Source: Pseudomonadota bacterium (GTDB taxonomy: Archaea > Thermoplasmatota > SW-10-69-26 > JACQPN01 > JAJPHT01). Taken from it: 33,047 bases of DNA. The notes under the pieces are model-generated. The model ran no database searches, was not told the origin of the DNA, and was given only the letters and a program-made list of their open reading frames with translations. The DNA lies in contig JAJPHT010000025.1 in the NCBI GenBank assembly GCA_021325135.1, forward strand, positions 1-33,047, read 5' to 3'. Position numbers and translations under genes: made by a program. Of the stretch, positions 7,156 to 13,501 are shown one piece after another (positions within the stretch are counted from its first letter, which is position 1; every line of letters starts with the position of its first letter).

Positions 7156-9177
7156 GTGCGCCTCGCCGCGCTCCTCGTGGTGGGCACGATCCTGGCCGGA
7201 TGCAGCGCGACGCGCGAGCCCTCCGCGCCCGAGCTTCCCGCCCTCCTGGGCCGCGCGTCCGCGGGGGGCGGCGCCATCACCGACGCGCCCGGATATTTCG
7301 CCTCGTTCTCCTCCGACGCATCGCAGGGCGACGTCGGCGGCGCCACCGTCGTCACGGTGAGCGGCTCCATCCAGGACAACAACAGCGAGAGCGACGTCGC
7401 CTGGATCCGCGGCTGGCTCAACGGCAGCACGCCCCAGTCCGTCAACCACACCGTGACCTCGGCCGAGCGCGCCGCCCTCGCCGAGCCCGCGGCCTTCGGC
7501 GCGGACGGCTTCAAGGTCTGGACGGGCGCCAGCGACGTGGACGGCCTGCTCCTGTTCCGCTGGCGCGTGGCCATCCCCCTGGGCGCCGCGCCCGGCCTCT
7601 ACGCGCTCGCGGCCAGCGAGGGCAACCCGGGAGTCCCCGCGTGGTCCCCCGAGCGCCCCCTCACGCTCCAGAAGGCCAGCGAGGTCACCGTCGCCGCGCA
7701 GCCCGTCAACTGGACCGGCGCGGCGCAGAACGCCTCGTGGGGCGCGTGGAGCGCGTCCCCCGGCGCGGCCAACGTCACGTCCAGCAACTACCTCAAGCTC
7801 GTCAACACGGGGCAGCTTGCGCGGCCGCGCGTCGTCGTGGACTTCAACGAGCTCTCCTTCGCCGGCACGGTCGACCCCGCGTACACCGTGCCCATCAACG
7901 GGGCCGTCGACTTCGCCTGGTGGGAGGACACCAACCCCACGGGCAGCGCGCCCTCCCGCGGAACCTACAACTGGACGGCGAGCGCGGATGGCAGCGTCAC
8001 GCTCCAGTTCTCCGCCAAGGGCGACGTCGTCTACCTGACGTACCGCGTCCGCTCGCTCCCCGCCGTGCTGCGCGACCAGCCCTACGCCGCGACGTTCACC
8101 GTGACCGACGTGGGCGGCGACGACGGGGCGAGCGCGCAGCCCGACCTCGTCGTCGAGTCCGTGGGCACGCCCACGGGCGCCCTGCCGGGCAGCGTGGTCA
8201 CGTTCACTGCCACCATCCGCAACGTGGGCCTCGCCACCGCCCCCGCCGCGCTGATCCCCGTCCGGATGACGCTGGACGGGAGCGCATTCCTCACCGCGAC
8301 GTACAACGCGACCGGGCCCCTCGCGCCAGGCGCGCGCATCACCGTGACCAGCGCCCCGTGGAGCGCCACCAAGGGGAGCCACACCCTCAACGTCACCGTC
8401 GATCCCCTCAACGCCACGGCCGAGAGCGTGGAGTCCAACAACGCGCTCGCCGCGGGCTTCACCGTGGCCGCCGGGCCCGCGGACCCGGGCTTCCCCTACG
8501 AGGACGCGGCGTGCGACACGCAGTACGAGTCCGGCGTCGACGTCGCGATCTCCCTCTCCAACGTCCGCGACGGCACCTACGACGCGTCCAGCCGCTGCCT
8601 CGTGATCCCGCCCAGCGTAGGTGATATCAGCACGAACAAGGTGGTCAGCTACAAGTCCGCCGCGGGCGTCACGGTCCAGGTGAACGTCACCTCGACCGCC
8701 AACGCCCTCACCCTCGACGCGGGCGCCGGCTTCGTCCGGGCGCCAGGCGTCGCGCTGGCCAGCAAGGGGCTCCTCACGGTCAAGAGCACGGGCGCGGACG
8801 TCGACGTCTCGGGCGCCACCATGACCAGCAGCACGGACGCCGTGAGCGTCACCACCGCCGGGGGCGGGGCCCTCGACGCCACGGGCGCCCGCGTCAGCGC
8901 CGCCAAGGGCGTGACCCTCAAGGCGGCCGGAGCCCCCCTTGCGGCGCCCGGCCTCGCCGCGGCGGCGGGCCAAGGCATCGCCCTCACCTCGCGCGGAAGC
9001 CTGGACCTCCGCTTCGCCTACCTCAACGCGACCGCGAGCATCACGCTGGGCACGACCATCGCCGCGCAGCAGGTCCTCGTCGACGCGGCCGAGCTCCACG
9101 ACGTGGACGACCGCGCCGCCCTCACGCCCAGCGGCGACGTCGTGGTGGGCTCGCCGGCCTACGGCAGCGTGGGCTGA
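7156..9177 (+). CDS. Lipoprotein C: shared module, CARDB and beta-helix-like tail
   Basis: 673 residues starting from GTG at 7156, two bases after the previous stop, giving lipobox ILAGC (Cys16). Residues about 25-320 are the same module as lipoproteins A and B (NHTVTSAER, EPAAFGADGFKVW, NASWGAWSASPGAANV, NYLKLVNTGQ, VTLQFSAKGDVVYLTYRV, YAATFTVTDV). Residues about 327-438 look like a CARDB adhesion-type domain (QPDLVVESV at its start, TFTATIRNVG, then AESVESNNALAAGFTV). The C-terminal 220 residues contain short repeated strands such as GVTLKAAGA, GIALTSRGS and SITLGTT, resembling a parallel beta-helix. It is the longest member of the cluster and probably reaches furthest from the cell. No ligand can be named. 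Confidence 0.82.
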   Translation: MRLAALLVVGTILAGCSATREPSAPELPALLGRASAGGGAITDAPGYFASFSSDASQGDVGGATVVTVSGSIQDNNSESDVAWIRGWLNGSTPQSVNHTVTSAERAALAEPAAFGADGFKVWTGASDVDGLLLFRWRVAIPLGAAPGLYALAASEGNPGVPAWSPERPLTLQKASEVTVAAQPVNWTGAAQNASWGAWSASPGAANVTSSNYLKLVNTGQLARPRVVVDFNELSFAGTVDPAYTVPINGAVDFAWWEDTNPTGSAPSRGTYNWTASADGSVTLQFSAKGDVVYLTYRVRSLPAVLRDQPYAATFTVTDVGGDDGASAQPDLVVESVGTPTGALPGSVVTFTATIRNVGLATAPAALIPVRMTLDGSAFLTATYNATGPLAPGARITVTSAPWSATKGSHTLNVTVDPLNATAESVESNNALAAGFTVAAGPADPGFPYEDAACDTQYESGVDVAISLSNVRDGTYDASSRCLVIPPSVGDISTNKVVSYKSAAGVTVQVNVTSTANALTLDAGAGFVRAPGVALASKGLLTVKSTGADVDVSGATMTSSTDAVSVTTAGGGALDATGARVSAAKGVTLKAAGAPLAAPGLAAAAGQGIALTSRGSLDLRFAYLNATASITLGTTIAAQQVLVDAAELHDVDDRAALTPSGDVVVGSPAYGSVG

Positions 9178-9192
9178 GCCAACCCGGCTGTG

Positions 9193-9211
9193 CGGACCTG
9201 GGGCGGGTCCG
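9193..9211 (+). terminator. Short hairpin 3' of lipoprotein C
   Basis: CGGACC at 9193-9198 pairs with GGTCCG at 9206-9211. It lies 16 bases after the lipoprotein C stop and just before the response regulator promoter, so it could separate the two transcripts. The stem is short and no T run follows. Confidence 0.25.
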
Positions 9212-9216
9212 GAACC

Positions 9217-9224
9217 CTCTTATG
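9217..9224 (+). promoter_or_regulatory. TATA-like box of the response regulator
   Basis: CTCTTATG is centred about 26 bases before the GTG at 9247. This spacing places transcription start at or next to the start codon and supports a leaderless message. Confidence 0.5.
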
Positions 9225-9246
9225 CCCCAGGCTCGGAGCCTTCGTC

Positions 9247-9645
9247 GTGCTGAGGAACGCCCTGGTCGTGGACGACTCGCCCACGATCCGTCTCGCCCTG
9301 CGGAGCATGCTCCAGCGCGCGGGCATCCCCGAAGGGGGCATCGTGGACGCCGACACCGGAGAGATGGCGGTCCGCCTCTTCGGAGAGCGCAACCCCGACG
9401 TCGTCTTCCTGGACATCGAGATGCCGGGTCTCGACGGCGAGGCGGTCGCCACGGAGCTGCTCCGCGTGAGGCCCACCGCGAAGCTCATCCTCACCACGGG
9501 CCTGGAGCGCAACGATCCCCGCGTGAGGCGTCTCGTCTCGCTGGGCGCCTTCGACGTGGTGGAGAAGCCGCTGCGCCGCGAGCGGATCGAGGACGTGCTG
9601 CGGCTCCTGGACGAGAGCGAGCGCGAGGCGGGGCGCATCCGGTAG
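9247..9645 (+). CDS. Stand-alone CheY-like response regulator
   Basis: 132-residue single receiver domain from GTG 9247, chosen because of the TATA spacing and because the domain begins at once (ALVVDDSPTIR). The phosphorylation machinery is intact: acidic pair D9/D10, phospho-acceptor D56 in VFLDIEMPG, switch Thr at 83-84 in ILTTG, and K107-P108 in VEKP. There is no output domain, so it must act by protein contact, as CheY or other one-domain regulators do. No histidine kinase or chemotaxis gene is in the window, so its partner is unknown. Its stop lies one base from the convergent archease stop. Confidence 0.9.
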   Translation: MLRNALVVDDSPTIRLALRSMLQRAGIPEGGIVDADTGEMAVRLFGERNPDVVFLDIEMPGLDGEAVATELLRVRPTAKLILTTGLERNDPRVRRLVSLGAFDVVEKPLRRERIEDVLRLLDESEREAGRIR

Positions 9646-9646
9646 C

Positions 9647-10066
9647 TCAGATGTCCACGATGACGCGCACCTCGGCGCGCCCAGGCTCGTCGCGGATCTC
9701 CATGTCGTGGAACGTGATGGCCTTCACCTCGTGGACGTGGCCGTGCCGCGCGGCGTCGTAGGCCTCCCCCTCGACCTCCGCCACCAGGCGGTCCTTCCCC
9801 TCGAAGCGCACGCGCACCGCGGTGGCGACGTAGAGGCGCGTCTGGAGCATGTCCAGCATCTCGTCCAGGAGGCGGAAGAGGAGGCGCTCGCGGCTCTCGC
9901 CCTCCACCTCGATGCGCGCCGCGCCCACGGCCTTCGCCTGCGACACGTCCACCACGTTGGCGACGAGCCCCAGCGCGGCCTGCGCGAAGGCCTCCTCCAG
10001 CGTGGGGCCCCAGGCGCGGATGCCCACGTCGGCGGTGTGCTCGAAGTAGCCGAACCCGCGGTCCAC
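9647..10066 (-). CDS. Archease, RtcB tRNA-ligase cofactor
   Basis: 139 residues from GTG 10066. The family start is recognisable as GFGYFEHTADVGIRAWG and the end as a short acidic VIVDI; the interior has LLFRLLDEMLDML and HEVKAITFHDMEI. Archease is known to help the RNA ligase RtcB with guanylylation and multiple turnover in tRNA splicing, using conserved acidic residues to bind metal. RtcB itself is not in this window. Another in-frame GTG at 10111 would add 15 residues (DDAKPEAPPRPGAP) that do not look like the family. The 5' side borders a very large hairpin (10140-10216). Confidence 0.88.
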   Translation of the reverse strand: MDRGFGYFEHTADVGIRAWGPTLEEAFAQAALGLVANVVDVSQAKAVGAARIEVEGESRERLLFRLLDEMLDMLQTRLYVATAVRVRFEGKDRLVAEVEGEAYDAARHGHVHEVKAITFHDMEIRDEPGRAEVRVIVDI

Positions 10067-10139
10067 GGGCGCGCCAGGGCGGGGTGGGGCTTCAGGCTTC
10101 GCGTCGTCCACCTCTGCTCGACCCTCGGCTCGCGCTCCT

Positions 10140-10216
10140 CGATGCAACCCGAACCAACGAACCACCGGACCAGAGCAAACCTGTGGTTCGGTGGTTCGTT
10201 GGTTCGGGTTGCATCG
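10140..10216. repeat. Perfect 28-bp inverted repeat built of octamers
   Basis: Arms 10140-10167 and 10189-10216 are exact reverse complements, separated by 21 bases. The right side holds three tandem octamers GGTTCGGT, GGTTCGTT, GGTTCGGG (10185-10208), mirrored on the left. It lies 22 bases after the HAD gene stop and before archease. It could end the HAD transcript, form a cruciform, or be a small mobile palindrome. Base composition is less GC-rich than its neighbours. Confidence 0.9.
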
Positions 10217-10237
10217 TGTAGCTTGACCAGGCCGCAA

Positions 10238-10912
10238 TCAGGATAGGCGAGCCAGCAGCGCATCCAACGGCAGCGCCTCGGCGGGCTCGCGCAGGGTGAT
10301 ATCAGCTTCGCGCACCTGCTCGGGGCGCGTCGAGCGCGGGTTCGGCACGGCGACGACGAGGAAGCCCGCCGCCTTGGCGCTGGCGACGCCGCGGGGCGAG
10401 TCCTCGAAGGCGAGCGCGTCGCGGGGCGCGACGTTCATGCGCGACGCGGCGACCCGGTAGGGCTCGGGGTCGGGCTTGGGCCGCTCGACGTCCTCGCCCG
10501 TGACGATGGCGGTGAAGAAGCGCGTGGCGCCCAGGGACTCCAGCGTGGCGAGCGCGTCCTCGCGGTGGCCGCTGGTCACGAGCGCGACGGGCCCGAGGGC
10601 GCGGCACGCGGCGAGGAGGTCCAGGGCGCCCGGGCGCGGCCGCGCGGGCTCGTCGTCCAGCGCCTGGAGGAACGCCGCGTGGCGCAGCGCCAGCAGCTCG
10701 TCCAGGCTGTGCGCGACGCCGCTGGCGACGCGATAGGCCTCCACGAGGTCGCGCGTGCGCTTGCCGGTCGCGTCGTGGAAGACGTCGCGCACGCCCGCCG
10801 CCTCGACGCCCGTGAGGTCCAGCATCGCGCGCGTGGCGGCGACGTGCTGCGCCTCGCAGTCGGTGAGCGTCTCGTCGAGGTCGAAGGCGAAGGCGCGCAC
10901 GGGCTCGCGCAT
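10238..10912 (-). CDS. HAD-superfamily hydrolase, phosphoglycolate phosphatase-like
   Basis: 224 residues from ATG 10912; a longer frame exists but motif I would then be far from the N-terminus. HAD motifs are complete: motif I FDLDETLTD (nucleophile D11, general acid D13), motif II VTSGH, motif III Lys in RPKPDPEPY, and motif IV FEDSPRGV. A helical cap sits between motifs I and II, as in beta-phosphoglucomutase and phosphoglycolate phosphatase-type enzymes. The substrate cannot be read from the sequence; a small phosphorylated metabolite in the cytoplasm is expected. It is followed by the 10140-10216 hairpin. Confidence 0.88.
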   Translation of the reverse strand: MREPVRAFAFDLDETLTDCEAQHVAATRAMLDLTGVEAAGVRDVFHDATGKRTRDLVEAYRVASGVAHSLDELLALRHAAFLQALDDEPARPRPGALDLLAACRALGPVALVTSGHREDALATLESLGATRFFTAIVTGEDVERPKPDPEPYRVAASRMNVAPRDALAFEDSPRGVASAKAAGFLVVAVPNPRSTRPEQVREADITLREPAEALPLDALLARLS

Positions 10913-10973
10913 GGCTTGTGGAGCGTGCGCTCCCGCTTGGCGTTTGCCTTCGGTCAAGGAGAACATCAAGGCG

Positions 10974-11984
10974 TCAAGGCCGCACCCGAGGGCTCTCCTG
11001 CGGGGCGGGCCCGTCGGGGACGAGGCTGCGCACGGGCTCGCGGCGCGCGCGGAGGCGCTTCGCCATGGCGGCCGCGAGGAGGGAGGCGGTGAGGAAGACG
11101 GCGGCGAGGCCCAGGGCCCACGCCAGGAGGTTCCCCACGTCGAGGGGCACGAGGCCGAGGAACTGCGCCCACGAGACGCCCACGCCGCCCAGGCCCAGGC
11201 CGGTGGCGGTCCACGCCACCGGGCGGCGCTTCTCGATGCGGCCCGCGCGCTTGTCGGCGTCCTGCGCCGCGCTCATGACGCCCGCCACGCCCGAGGTCAC
11301 GTCGAGCCCCGCGCCGGCGAGCTTGGCCAGCTGGCCCAGGCGGCTCGCGCGCTCCTCCTCTTCCTTCTTGTGGCGCTCGCGGGCCTTCCAGAACTCCTTG
11401 AGGTCGCGGAGGATCTGCCAGAGGCCGTAGCCCGTGGCGACGCTGGCCACGGTGACGACGGCGCCCGACGCGGTGAGGAGGGGGTTGCCTTCGACGTGGA
11501 CGTAGAAGTGCTGGCTGTAGAGCGCGGCGCCCTGCGGGTCGCGCACGGCGACGTCCATGAGGAAGAGCCCCGCGCCGATGCTCTTGAACGCGTGCAGGTC
11601 GACGGTGCGGTTGATGAAGACGGTGAAGCCGGGCGGGATGGAGGTGTTCGTCTCCGAGACGCGCGTGAGCGCCGGGGGAGGCGAGCCGCCAGGGCCGGAG
11701 ACGACGAGCCCCACCTCGAAGCTGCGGATCTCCCACGTCGCGTTGGGCGGCGGCGCCACGGCGAGGCTCACGTTGGCCTCCTTCGAGGGGTCGAAGGCGA
11801 TGGCGCCCCGCGGGTCGGACGCCGACGCGACGTCCACTCCGTCGATGGTCACGCGGATGCCGGGCTCCCCGCCCACGGCGAACGAGACGCCGGGAGGGAG
11901 CGCGGGGGGCGTGGCGTTGTCCTGCCCGCGCGCCAGGGGCGCCACGAGGAGGAAGGCCAGCAGCACCAGCGCAGGCAGACGCAC
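10974..11984 (-). CDS. Exported membrane protein with cytoplasmic coiled coil
   Basis: 336 residues from GTG 11984. It has a signal peptide (LPALVLLAFLLVAPLARG), an ectodomain of about 140 residues with sequons (NAT, NVS, NTS, NRT), and a first membrane span around 165-190 (LLTASGAVVTVASVATGYGL). A charged helix follows (LKEFWKARERHKKEEEERAS), then two more spans (about 254-276 and 281-308) and a basic tail. No family recognised. No Shine-Dalgarno is visible before the GTG. The architecture suggests a sensor-like or scaffold membrane protein, but no catalytic or binding motif is visible. It stands alone between HAD and tRNA-Thr. Confidence 0.75.
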   Translation of the reverse strand: MRLPALVLLAFLLVAPLARGQDNATPPALPPGVSFAVGGEPGIRVTIDGVDVASASDPRGAIAFDPSKEANVSLAVAPPPNATWEIRSFEVGLVVSGPGGSPPPALTRVSETNTSIPPGFTVFINRTVDLHAFKSIGAGLFLMDVAVRDPQGAALYSQHFYVHVEGNPLLTASGAVVTVASVATGYGLWQILRDLKEFWKARERHKKEEEERASRLGQLAKLAGAGLDVTSGVAGVMSAAQDADKRAGRIEKRRPVAWTATGLGLGGVGVSWAQFLGLVPLDVGNLLAWALGLAAVFLTASLLAAAMAKRLRARREPVRSLVPDGPAPQESPRVRP

Positions 11985-12080
11985 GGGAGGGAGGAGGCCG
12001 GGCCCCCCGCTTTGGCCTTTGCGGGATGGCGCTCCGGCCCCGCGCGGTTTTTCAGGAGGGACCCCCCATCCCGCCTGGCC

Positions 12081-12153
12081 GCCACCTTAGCTCAGTCGGT
12101 AGAGCTCTCGCCTTGTAAGCGAGGGGTCGTGGGTTCGATTCCCACAGGTGGCT
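12081..12153 (+). tRNA. tRNA-Thr (UGU)
   Basis: 73 bases with a full cloverleaf: acceptor GCCACCT pairs perfectly with AGGTGGC, D arm GCTC/GAGC, anticodon stem CTCGC/GCGAG with loop CTTGTAA (anticodon TGT), a 5-base variable region, and T arm GTGGG-TTCGATT-CCCAC. The discriminator is T, as in archaeal tRNA-Thr. No CCA is encoded and there is no intron. The only AT-rich spot upstream is a TTTTT run about 30 bases before it. Confidence 0.97.
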
Positions 12154-12498
12154 TCAGAAGGGTGCAAGCCGGCCCCGGGACCCATGGCGGGAGGCAAACG
12201 AAGGGAGGCTGACGAGGTGGGGGTCCCGGGGCGGCTGACGGCCCTCCGGGGGCCGGGGCCCTCTTGAAGATTCTCGGGAATGCCTCGAAGCGTGCGGCGC
12301 CCGCCCCCTGCGCCGCTGCCGCATGGCATGGAGGAAATTTGTGAAATCCGCCCCATGGGCCGCAAGCATGATGTTTCCCTCGTGCATGGCGCCTCGTCCT
12401 CGGACGGGGCATGGATCTTCGATTCCCGTCCGAGACAGCGGGGCCGCCGGGCCAATTCCGTAAGACCTCAGCCCAGACCGGCGGCCCCAGCCTCCTCT
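12154..12498. other. Gene-free stretch with hairpins, possible RNA
   Basis: 345 bases without a convincing protein gene. A TATA-like CTCTTGAAGA lies at 12261-12270, an AT-rich patch at 12331-12346, and two consecutive hairpins at the far end: CTCGGACGGG/CCCGTCCGAG (12399-12434) and GGGGCCGCCGG/CCGGCGGCCCC (12440-12488). Short frames here have unlike-gene codon use. It may carry a small RNA of about 200 bases; I do not recognise RNase P or SRP RNA signatures. Confidence 0.35.
12440..12488 (-). terminator. Hairpin 3' of the double winged-helix gene
   Basis: Perfect 11-bp stem (12440-12450 with 12478-12488) and a 27-base loop, beginning 11 bases after the regulator's stop at 12499 on the minus strand. 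Position suggests a transcript end for that gene, though it could also belong to a plus-strand RNA. Confidence 0.4.
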
Positions 12499-13095
12499 TC
12501 ACCGTCGCCTGGCGCCGTTCTCCTCGTCGCCCTTCGTGCGGCCGGCCCCCAGCGCGGCCATGAGCGCCCTCAGCTGGGGCGAGGGGCGGAGGTCCACGTG
12601 GCGCGTCTTCGAGCCCGAGAGGATGAGGCCCCCGTCCAGCAGCTGCTTGACGTGGTAGTAGACCACGCGGGGCGACTCCCCGGTCGCCTCCACGATCTGC
12701 TTGATGGTCGTGCGGGGGCAGCGGAGGATGGCGAGGGCCACCTTGCGCGTGGTCTCGTGCTGGAGCGCCGCGAAGGCCGAGGCGTCCCCCTCGGCGGCCG
12801 TCTTCGGGAGGAAGGCCATGCGGTAGGCGCCCACGTAACGCAGGCGGACGAGGCCAAGGGACCTCAATTTCTTCAGGTGGTGGTAGAAGGCTCCCCACCC
12901 GAGGCCGACCTCGCGGCGCAGCTGGCTCACGGAGATGCCGGGGTGCCTGCCCACGGCCTCCAGGATCTGCTGGCGGGCGGGAAAGGCCTCCACCTCGTCC
13001 CGCGTGAGGAAGTGGCGCCCCAGCAGCGGGACCACCGAGGGAGCGAGGGTCCGCACCAGCGGCCAAGCGGTCTGCCAGGAGCCTCCATGCGGCAC
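12499..13095 (-). CDS. Double winged-helix transcription regulator
   Basis: 198 residues from GTG 13095; a TTAGG box on the minus strand (13121-13128) sits about 29 bases ahead, which fits a leaderless message. Two winged-helix DNA-binding units occur in tandem. The first is about residues 38-95 (RQQILEAVGRHPGISVSQLR, then WGAFYHHLKKLRSLGLV). The second is about 110-170 (ETTRKVALAILRCPRTTIKQ, then RVVYYHVKQLLDGGLI). The YHHLKKL and YYHVKQL helices are typical of archaeal ArsR/MarR-like regulators. There is no ligand domain. It probably controls nearby exported-protein genes; the tiny secreted protein gene at 13360 is its immediate upstream neighbour on the same strand. Confidence 0.87.
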   Translation of the reverse strand: MPHGGSWQTAWPLVRTLAPSVVPLLGRHFLTRDEVEAFPARQQILEAVGRHPGISVSQLRREVGLGWGAFYHHLKKLRSLGLVRLRYVGAYRMAFLPKTAAEGDASAFAALQHETTRKVALAILRCPRTTIKQIVEATGESPRVVYYHVKQLLDGGLILSGSKTRHVDLRPSPQLRALMAALGAGRTKGDEENGARRR

Positions 13096-13156
13096 GTGCC
13101 ATGCCTCCGCACGGGGAGAGACCTAAGGGACCTTGGAGGTTTCCTGAGGATCGGTG

Positions 13157-13360
13157 TTAGGGAGGAACCCGCATGGGGCAGCCATCACCCTCGAACGTCA
13201 CGGGCTGCGTGGGGTCGAAGGGGTGGAGCGAGATGTTGCACCCGTCGTTGATCTGGATCTCCCTGGGGAGTTGCGTCGGCCGCAAGGCGTCTGCGGTGGG
13301 AGGGAGGGCGGCCACGATGCCGGCGATGGTTAGCAGGAGGAGGAGTCTCGTGCGAATCAC
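13157..13360 (-). CDS. Tiny secreted protein with two cysteines
   Basis: 67 residues from GTG 13360. About 25 residues form a signal peptide (IRTRLLLLLTIAGIVAALPP), leaving a mature peptide of about 42 residues with Cys in NDGCNIS and GDGCPMR, probably joined by a disulfide. A TATA-like box (13381-13387 on the plus strand) is 24 bases from the GTG. Codon third positions are GC-rich as in neighbouring genes. No family recognised. It precedes the double winged-helix gene on the same strand with a 61-base gap. Confidence 0.6.
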   Translation of the reverse strand: MIRTRLLLLLTIAGIVAALPPTADALRPTQLPREIQINDGCNISLHPFDPTQPVTFEGDGCPMRVPP

Positions 13361-13380
13361 CGGTTATCCTTGGGCCCTTC

Positions 13381-13387
13381 AATATCC
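13381..13387 (-). promoter_or_regulatory. TATA-like box of the small secreted protein
   Basis: GGATATT on the minus strand, centred 24 bases before the GTG at 13360. This is a strong AT patch in a 141-base divergent space shared with the TPR membrane protein at 13502. Confidence 0.5.
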
Positions 13388-13501
13388 TAAGGAGTCCGGT
13401 TTTTCCCCGGAATTCACGATCCTGCTCCAGTTTTTCGCTGAGAATTTCCGTCATGGGGCGACCCACAAGGCCAAGAATCCGTCCCGCTTTTCCCCCCTCC
13501 G

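Noticed and set aside
12154..12387. 77-codon minus-strand frame beginning MHEGNIMLAAHG
   Set aside because: It ends exactly at the tRNA edge, turns into Arg/Ser/Pro low complexity and shows no family features.
12154..12498. RNase P RNA or SRP RNA gene
   Set aside because: The patch GGAGGAAATTTG superficially resembles a conserved RNase P element, but the other conserved regions and the SRP GNAR-loop region are missing on both strands.
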